Origin: Actinomycetospora sp.
GTDB lineage: Bacteria > Actinomycetota > Actinomycetes > Mycobacteriales > Pseudonocardiaceae
Direction of reading: 5' to 3'
NCBI GenBank assembly: GCA_025925615.1
Contig: JAICLN010000123.1
Coordinates: forward strand, 1-10,284
Length of the DNA: 10,284 nucleotides
Positions 5,978-10,284 of the stretch are shown one piece after another. Positions within the stretch are counted from its first letter, which is position 1. Each line of letters opens with the position of its first letter. The notes under the pieces are model-generated. The model searched no databases and had not been told where the DNA came from. It saw nothing but the letters and a program-made list of their open reading frames with translations. The translations under genes and the position numbers were made by a program.

Positions 5978-7123
5978 GTGCAGACCGTGGAGAGGCAGCT
6001 GGCGGTGGCCGGCGCGGCGGTCGTCGGGGTCGCGTTCGGGATGGCCCGCTTCACCTTCGGGCTGACCCTGCCGGCCCTGCGGCACGACCCGTCGCTGTCG
6101 GCGACGGGACTGTCCGACCCGCTGCTCGGGCTCATCGCGGGCGGGACGTTCGCGGGGTTCCTCGTCGGGATCCTCGGCGCCCCGCTGCTGGCCGCCCGAC
6201 GCGGGCCGCGCGCGCCGACCACCGTCGGCGGCGTGTGCGGGGCGCTCGGAGCGCTCCTGGTCACGGTGGCCGGGTCCCCGGGTGTCCTCGCCGCCGGCGC
6301 GGTGCTGGCCGGGAGCGCCGCCGGCTGGGTGTGGGCGCCGTACTCGGATCTCGCCGCGGCCCTCGCCCGGCCCGCGGTCCGCCCCGGTCTGGTCTCGGCG
6401 ATCAGCACCGGGACGTCCGGCGGCCTCGTGCTCACCGGGGTCGTGGCCATCCTCGCCGGCGAGCAGTGGCGGGTGGTGTGGGCGACGGTCGCCCTCGGCT
6501 CCGTGGCGGCGGCGGCGCTCAACCTGGTCTGGGTCCCCGCAGTGGCCCCGCGGATCGGGCGGGGCGCGCACCCGCTGCCGTGGGCGGCCCTGGCCACGCC
6601 CGCGCTGTTCGCGGTCGTCTACCAGGCCGCGGTCGCCCTCGGCTTCACCTACGCCGCCGACGTCGCCCGCACCGCCGGGCTCTCCGCCGACGCCCGGCCG
6701 GTGCTGTTCGTGATCATCGGCGTCGTCGGTCTCACCGGGCTCTGGACCGGCGCGCTGACCCGCCGGCTCGGGCCGACGCGGGTGGCCGCGGGCTGCCTCG
6801 CCGTCCTCGGGGTCTCGCTCGCGCTGTTCGCGCTCGCCGGCCGCTCCCCCGTGCTGGTCCTGGTCGCCGCCGCGGTCTTCGCCGCCGTCTACCTCATCGG
6901 CGCGGCCGTGCTCGCGGTGTGGACGGGCGTCGTCGCGCCCGACGATCCGGGGCGGGCGCTCTCGGTCGCGATGGTGATCGGCGCCGTCGGGGCCATCGTC
7001 TCGCCCGTCGTCGTCGGGAGCCTCCTCCCGTCGCTCGGGCTCCCCGCGCTGCTCGACGTGGGCGCCGTGCTCAGCGCGCTCGTCGGGGTCGCCCTCGCCC
7101 TGGTGCCCCGTCGGACGCGATGA
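5978..7123 (+). CDS. MFS transporter, probably YbfB/YjiJ-like
   Basis: This is a polytopic membrane protein of about 381 residues with roughly 12 hydrophobic segments, as expected for the major facilitator superfamily. The first helix reads AVVGVAFGMARFTFGLTLPA (14-33), resembling the GxGxxRFxxxxxLP start of YbfB/YjiJ-type proteins. Further landmarks are the basic loop LLAARRGPRAP (70-80), GWVWAPYSDL (116-125), STGTSGGL (143-150) and the mid-protein loop at about 190-205. The start is unclear. ATG at 5927 gives 398 residues, but the codons between it and 5978 (AGT, TCA, GAT, CGA, TTG, GAT) are unlike the rest of the gene. GTG at 6005 has the best ribosome binding site (GGAGAGG, 9-base spacer) but falls at the first helix. 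The substrate is unknown. It follows the GAP-family gene by about 110 bases and ends 18 bases before the convergent selO stop. Confidence 0.85.
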   Translation: MQTVERQLAVAGAAVVGVAFGMARFTFGLTLPALRHDPSLSATGLSDPLLGLIAGGTFAGFLVGILGAPLLAARRGPRAPTTVGGVCGALGALLVTVAGSPGVLAAGAVLAGSAAGWVWAPYSDLAAALARPAVRPGLVSAISTGTSGGLVLTGVVAILAGEQWRVVWATVALGSVAAAALNLVWVPAVAPRIGRGAHPLPWAALATPALFAVVYQAAVALGFTYAADVARTAGLSADARPVLFVIIGVVGLTGLWTGALTRRLGPTRVAAGCLAVLGVSLALFALAGRSPVLVLVAAAVFAAVYLIGAAVLAVWTGVVAPDDPGRALSVAMVIGAVGAIVSPVVVGSLLPSLGLPALLDVGAVLSALVGVALALVPRRTR

Positions 7124-7141
7124 CGGTCGACGGCGTCCTCG

Positions 7142-8551
7142 TCAGGTCCCGCAGTAGGTGACGAACGGTCCGGTGCCCGGCTCGGTCCAGGCCTCGAGGC
7201 CGGGCCGCTCCTCGAAGGGCCGGCTCACGACATCGACCATCTCGCGGAACGGCGCGAGGTCGCCCTGCTCGGCGGCGGTGAGGGCGGCGTCGACGAGGTG
7301 GTTGCGGGGGACGTAGACCGGGTTGACGCGGTCGGGGTCGGCTGCCGGGTCGCGCCGGGCCTCCCAGCGGACGGCCCACGCGTCGAAGGCCTCGCGGTCG
7401 AGGAAGAGGTCGCGGGCCTCGCCGCGGGGCCGCGCGCGGAAGAACGTCGTCCAGTCGATCTGCTGGTCGGCGAGCAGCGTGAGCAGGTCCCTGACCAGCT
7501 GGTCGTCCGGCTCCGCGAGGCCGAGCTTGGCCGCCATGCCCTGCGCGAAGTACCCGTCGTAGCGCTCGGTGAACGACGTGACGACGGCGGTCGCATTCTC
7601 GATCGCGACCTCGCTGTCGGCGTCGATCAGGGGCAGTAGGCACTCGCCCAGCCGGGCGAGGTTCCAGCGCGCGATCATCGGCTGGTTCCCGAACGCGTAC
7701 CGGCCGGCGTGGTCGATCGAGCTGAACACCGTCTGCGGGTCGTACCGGTCGATGAAGGCGCACGGCCCGTAGTCGATGGTCTCGCCGGAGATCGTGGTGT
7801 TGTCGGTGTTCATCACGCCGTGCACGAAGCCGACGAGCATCCACCGGGCGACGAGCGAGGCCTGCGCGTCGACGACGCTGCGGTAGAACTCGAGATAGGG
7901 CTCCTCGGCGTCCGCGGCCTGCGGGTGGTGGCGGGCGATCGCGTGGTCGGCGAGCGCGCGGAGCTGGTCGGCGTCGCCGGCCGCTGCCGCGTACTGGAAG
8001 GTGCCGACCCGCAGGTGGCTCGACGCCACCCGGGCCAGCACCGCGCCGGGCAGCGGGCCGGTGTCGCGGGGCACCCGCTCGCCGGTGGTGCTGACGGCGA
8101 GGCCGCGGCTGGTGGGCACGCCCAGCGCGTGCATCGCGACGCCCATGACGTACTCGCGCAGCATCGGCCCGAGCGCCGCCTTGCCGTCGCCGCCCCGAGC
8201 GAACGGGGTGCGCCCGGAGCCCTTGAGGTGCAGGTCGTGCCGGGTCCCGTCCGGGGCGACGATCTCGCCGAGGAGCACCGCGCGCCCGTCGCCGAGCCGG
8301 GGCTGGTACATCCCGAACTGGTGACCGGCGTAGACCTGCGCCACCGTGCGGACGCCCTCGGGCACCTGCCCGACGAGCAGCCCCGAGCTCCGCAGGGCCT
8401 CCGGGTCGAGACCGAGCTCGGCGGCGAGGTCCTCGTCGAGGGCCACCACGTGGGGGTCCGGGGCGGGCGCGGCGGTGAAGGGCAGGACGAGGCCGGGAAC
8501 GGCCCTGGCGTACGTGTCCTCGAGCGTCGGGGTTCCGAGTGCCGTACTCAC
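7142..8551 (-). CDS. selO: Protein adenylyltransferase SelO
   Basis: This is a full-length (469 residue) SelO/YdiU pseudokinase-fold enzyme. Family members transfer AMP from ATP to Ser, Thr or Tyr of proteins, and E. coli SelO is tied to the oxidative stress response through S-glutathionylation. Diagnostic motifs appear in order: [20 protein letters not shown] (74-93), [17 protein letters not shown] (107-123) with nucleotide-binding K110, LREY (131-134), [20 protein letters not shown] (244-263) with candidate catalytic base D250, metal ligands N251 and D260, then [14 protein letters not shown] (288-301). C264 (DYGPCAF) and C467 (C-terminal TYCGT) match the cysteine pair I recall as forming a redox disulfide in E. 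coli SelO. Cysteine stands where animal homologues carry selenocysteine near the C-terminus. GTG at 8551 is the start; a TANNNT box ends seven bases before it, suggesting leaderless translation. It is not in an obvious operon. Confidence 0.95.
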   Translation of the reverse strand: MSTALGTPTLEDTYARAVPGLVLPFTAAPAPDPHVVALDEDLAAELGLDPEALRSSGLLVGQVPEGVRTVAQVYAGHQFGMYQPRLGDGRAVLLGEIVAPDGTRHDLHLKGSGRTPFARGGDGKAALGPMLREYVMGVAMHALGVPTSRGLAVSTTGERVPRDTGPLPGAVLARVASSHLRVGTFQYAAAAGDADQLRALADHAIARHHPQAADAEEPYLEFYRSVVDAQASLVARWMLVGFVHGVMNTDNTTISGETIDYGPCAFIDRYDPQTVFSSIDHAGRYAFGNQPMIARWNLARLGECLLPLIDADSEVAIENATAVVTSFTERYDGYFAQGMAAKLGLAEPDDQLVRDLLTLLADQQIDWTTFFRARPRGEARDLFLDREAFDAWAVRWEARRDPAADPDRVNPVYVPRNHLVDAALTAAEQGDLAPFREMVDVVSRPFEERPGLEAWTEPGTGPFVTYCGT

Positions 8552-8564
8552 CCCCGCGACGCTA
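8552..8564 (-). promoter_or_regulatory. Probable -10 element of a leaderless selO promoter
   Basis: On the minus strand TAGCGT (8564-8559) matches the actinobacterial -10 pattern TANNNT. It is followed by exactly seven bases (cgcgggg) before the GTG start of selO. That spacing is typical of transcripts that begin at the start codon itself. The gene has no separable Shine-Dalgarno sequence, which fits. No clear -35 hexamer was found. Confidence 0.45.
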
Positions 8565-8600
8565 CCCGGCGCGCTAGTCTGCTTCCCAGTTCGTGAACCA

Positions 8601-8711
8601 ATGTCTCACTCGTTGGGATTCGTCATGACCGCCTACAGCCAGGGACACGCGGCGAGCGTGCTGCGCTCGCAGACGTGGCGCTGGTTCTCCATCCCCACGG
8701 CGAGGTGCTGA
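8601..8711 (+). pseudogene. Truncated N-terminus of a class I methyltransferase (probable remnant)
   Basis: ATG at 8601 opens a 36-residue frame with strongly G/C-ending codons, reading [20 protein letters not shown] and then LRSQTWRW before a divergent tail FSIPTARC and TGA at 8709-8711. The stretch TAYSQGHAASVLRSQTWR closely resembles the opening of a family of actinobacterial SAM-dependent methyltransferases, which I recall as YTHGH..SVLRSHRWRTAENSAAYLLPHLRPG. The match stops at WR, and no frame downstream contains the expected SAM-binding VLDVGCGPG motif, so this looks like the left end of a deleted gene. An internal ATG at 8625 is an equally good start. Alternatively it is a genuine short peptide that merely resembles the motif. 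No good ribosome binding site is present. It lies divergent to selO with 49 bases between the two starts. Confidence 0.4.
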
Positions 8712-8747
8712 TCCGTCGCCCATGAGTGCTCGGGGCCAAGCGCTCGC

Positions 8748-8793
8748 CGAGTGGACCGTCAGGGCTCCCGAAGCAGCCATGGGAGTCCACTCG
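8748..8793. repeat. Inverted repeat, 9-bp perfect arms
   Basis: CGAGTGGAC (8748-8756) and GTCCACTCG (8785-8793) are perfect inverted copies separated by 28 bases. The loop itself holds CTCCC...GGGAG-type complementarity, so a branched RNA fold is possible. It lies between the methyltransferase remnant and the intact O-methyltransferase gene. Function is not known; it could be an operator pair, a terminator-like structure or a scar. Confidence 0.5.
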
Positions 8794-8882
8794 AGGCCGG
8801 CGGCCATCCCTGCGACGTGTCGACCGGGCTGATCCAGCCTCGCGACACGGTCACGCCGTGGTCACACCGACCGCCGACACCT

Positions 8883-8919
8883 CCCCAGAACCGGGTCCTC
8901 GGGACCCGGTTTCCTGGGG
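8883..8919. terminator. Strong stem-loop upstream of the O-methyltransferase gene, possible terminator
   Basis: AACCGGGTCC (8889-8898) pairs perfectly with GGACCCGGTT (8902-8911) around the loop TCG. With two single-base bulges the stem extends to CCCC (8883-8886) pairing with GGGG (8916-8919). It is the longest hairpin I found in the window. It ends 44 bases before the ATG at 8964. It could end transcripts coming from the left (or, on the other strand, from the right), or sit in the 5' leader of the O-methyltransferase mRNA. There is only a short TTT after the core stem. Confidence 0.45.
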
Positions 8920-8963
8920 GTGCGCCAGACCGACGCGCCCGTGACCAGGAGTTGCCGGGCACC

Positions 8964-9623
8964 ATGGGGATCATGGCGGAGGCGAGTGCGGTGGACGCGT
9001 ACTTCGAGACGACGCTGGGGGTCGAGGACCCGGTCCTGACGCGGGCCCGTGAGCGCGCGCGGGCCGGTGGCCTGCCGGACATCGCGGTCTCCGCGCTGCA
9101 GGGCGGGTTCCTGGCACTCCTGGTGCGGATCACCGGGGCGCGCAGGGTGCTGGAGGTCGGCACCCTCGGTGGCTACTCGGGGACGGTGATCGCCCGCGCC
9201 CTCCCCGACGAGGGGGCTCTGGTCACCCTCGAGCTCGACCCGCACCACGCGGACGTGGCCCGTGCGGTGTTCGACGACGCGGGGGTGTCCGACCGGGTCG
9301 AGGTCGTGGTCGGCCGGGCGGCGGAGACGCTCCCACGGCTCGACGGTGCCTTCGACCTCGTGTTCATCGACGCGGACAAGCCCTCCAACGCCACCTACGT
9401 CCGCGAGGCGCTCCGGCTCGCCCACCCCGGCACCGTCATCGTCGTCGACAACGTGGTGCGCGGCGGCGCGGTGGCCGACCCCGGTGACACCTCGGCCACT
9501 GCCGTCGGGTCCCGCGAGGTCACCGAGCTCGTCGCCGCCGAGCCGCGTCTCGAGGCGACGGCGCTGCAGACGGTCGGGGCCAAGGGCTGGGACGGCTTCC
9601 TGCTGGCGCGCGTCGTCGCCTGA
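8964..9623 (+). CDS. SAM-dependent O-methyltransferase (Methyltransf_3 / caffeoyl-CoA OMT-like)
   Basis: This 219-residue cytosolic enzyme of the class I, metal-dependent O-methyltransferase family would transfer a methyl group from S-adenosylmethionine, usually to a catechol-type hydroxyl. The SAM-binding glycine motif is VLEVGTLGGYSG (62-73) and the acidic end of strand 2 is LELD (89-92). FIDADK (134-139) and VDN (161-163), followed by VVRGGAVADP, carry the Asp/Asn residues that bind the divalent cation and lie next to the catalytic site. Length is normal for the bacterial family. ATG at 8964 is chosen; AGGAG (8946-8950) is 13 bases away, longer than ideal, and ATG at 8973 is a close alternative. 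The frame is open upstream to 8751, but that part crosses the hairpins and lacks coding-like composition. The acceptor is unknown. The gene stands alone behind a structured spacer. Confidence 0.92.
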   Translation: MGIMAEASAVDAYFETTLGVEDPVLTRARERARAGGLPDIAVSALQGGFLALLVRITGARRVLEVGTLGGYSGTVIARALPDEGALVTLELDPHHADVARAVFDDAGVSDRVEVVVGRAAETLPRLDGAFDLVFIDADKPSNATYVREALRLAHPGTVIVVDNVVRGGAVADPGDTSATAVGSREVTELVAAEPRLEATALQTVGAKGWDGFLLARVVA

Positions 9624-9650
9624 CGCCCGGAGCCCGAGCGTCCTTCCGCC

Positions 9651-9670
9651 GCGCCGACCGTCGGTCGCGC
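9651..9670 (+). terminator. Possible terminator hairpin after the O-methyltransferase gene
   Basis: CGACCG (9655-9660) and CGGTCG (9662-9667) form a near-palindrome, and GCG/CGC (9651-9653, 9668-9670) extends the stem past a one-base bulge. It lies 28 bases after the stop. There is no T-run, so the role is tentative. Confidence 0.3.
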
Positions 9671-9719
9671 TGGATAGGCCGTTCGCCGTGCGTCCATGGT
9701 CCGGGTCACGATTCAGGAA

Positions 9720-9764
9720 CCGGGGGTCCGGGGGTAGCCAGTGGTCACGACGCCGCCGGTCGTG
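9720..9764 (+). promoter_or_regulatory. Tandem 8-mer and hairpin in the leader of the ferritin-like gene
   Basis: CCGGGGGT is repeated back-to-back at 9720-9727 and 9728-9735. Ten bases further on, CACGAC (9746-9751) pairs with GTCGTG (9759-9764) across a 7-base loop. Both lie in the 203-base gap between the O-methyltransferase stop and the start at 9827, in which I see no gene. They may belong to a promoter or operator for the ferritin-like gene, but no clear -35/-10 pair was found. Confidence 0.25.
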
Positions 9765-9826
9765 CCGACACCAAGCCCCGACGGTTGATTCCGAGATCAC
9801 GCAATCCCACGACGACGGGAGATCCA

Positions 9827-10284
9827 TTGACTTCGCACGCCGCCATGATCGGCCAGCTCCGCACGCTGCGTCAGCTCACGCAGACCGAGGTGCAGATCGC
9901 GCACATCCGCGTCGCGCAGGCCCGCACGGACGCGGTGCGTCGGGAGCTCCGGCAGAACGCCGAGAACGCCGAGCAGCGGACCGGCGAGATCACCCGTGAG
10001 CTGCAGCGCCTCGGCGGGTTCGCCGACGTGATCTCGCCGCTCGTCGGCCGCGTCGGCGCCTTCGTGAAGGGCACCTTCGAGCAGGCCGAGCCGATCGACG
10101 AGGCCCTGCTCGGCGACCTGATGCTCGAGCACCAGCTGCACGACCGCGCGACCTACCTCAAGGCCCTCGCCGAGGCCGCCGGCGAGAAGGGCACCAGCGC
10201 GCTCGCCGACCGTCTCGCGGCCGCCCACAGCGCCACCGTGGAGTGGCTGACGACCGTGCTCGCCGAGCAGGCCCTCGGTGGCCC
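9827..10284 (+). CDS. Ferritin-like domain protein (3' end outside window)
   Basis: The frame is open from TTG 9827 to the end of the window (152 full codons). The protein is almost entirely helical, as expected for a four-helix ferritin-like bundle. A first helix holds LRTLRQLTQTEVQIAHIRVA (11-30), and a second runs RTDAVRRELRQNAENAEQRT (33-52) into REL. After an amphipathic segment come GDLMLEHQLHDRATYLKALA (96-115) and HSATVEWLTTVLAEQALGG (134-152). Glu21, Glu101/His102 and Glu139 sit where metal-ligand or equivalent residues of ferritin-like proteins would be, but iron binding is not shown. I recall closely similar proteins annotated only as ferritin-like in actinobacteria. The TTG start is supported by GGGAG (9817-9821) five bases upstream; the in-frame ATG at 9845 has no ribosome binding site. 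The gene has its own structured leader region. Confidence 0.8.
   Translation, partial: MTSHAAMIGQLRTLRQLTQTEVQIAHIRVAQARTDAVRRELRQNAENAEQRTGEITRELQRLGGFADVISPLVGRVGAFVKGTFEQAEPIDEALLGDLMLEHQLHDRATYLKALAEAAGEKGTSALADRLAAAHSATVEWLTTVLAEQALGG

Noticed and set aside
7709..8596. 295-codon plus-strand frame opposite selO
   Set aside because: It is a shadow of selO, whose motifs are unmistakable on the minus strand.
8751..8963. N-terminal extension of the O-methyltransferase to GTG 8751
   Set aside because: It would run through both strong inverted repeats, has poor codon composition and adds sequence foreign to the family.
1..10284. Mobile elements, CRISPR arrays, tRNA/rRNA genes, toxin-antitoxin or defence modules
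   Set aside because: I saw no transposase, recombinase, regularly spaced repeats, cloverleaf-like sequences or recognisable toxin/antitoxin or nuclease motifs.

Overview
The window is very GC-rich (over 70% by eye), with strong G/C preference at third codon positions and several GTG/TTG starts. With families such as SfLAP/GAP, DUF7144 and the actinobacterial ferritin-like proteins, this points to a chromosomal segment of a high-GC actinomycete, plausibly Pseudonocardiaceae (inference; no 16S or other species marker is present). There is no tRNA, rRNA, CRISPR array, transposase, integrase or phage gene. Content is mostly membrane transport plus a few enzymes.

Layout. 1-438 (+) is the C-terminal end of a transketolase/pyruvate dehydrogenase E1-like protein that starts outside the window. 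542-1078 (+) is a small K+ channel-like protein. Its last 41 bases overlap tail-to-tail with a leftward cluster: a small membrane protein broken by two frameshifts (3463 to 3142), a DUF7144 membrane protein (3052 to 2585) and an EmrB/QacA-type MFS exporter (2588 to 1038), the last two joined by a GTGA stop/start overlap. From 3611 a rightward cluster begins: a 26-codon ORF with a near-perfect ribosome binding site, an AI-2E/PerM-family protein (3678-4874), an uncertain 109-codon ORF that exactly bridges to the next gene with 4-base overlaps at both ends (4871-5200), a GAP/Sap-type membrane protein (5197-5868) and a second MFS transporter (about 5978-7123). This converges on the leftward selO gene (8551 to 7142), which appears to have a leaderless promoter.

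The right end holds a short ORF resembling the first residues of a class I methyltransferase (8601-8711, probable remnant), an intergenic stretch with two clear inverted repeats, an intact SAM-dependent O-methyltransferase (8964-9623), a structured 200-base spacer, and the start of a ferritin-like protein (9827, TTG start, runs off the window).

I see no convincing new multi-gene system. The most interesting items are small: the leader-like ORF in front of the AI-2E gene, the doubly frameshifted membrane-protein gene, the bridging ORF with an alternative antisense reading, and the structured spacer upstream of the O-methyltransferase.
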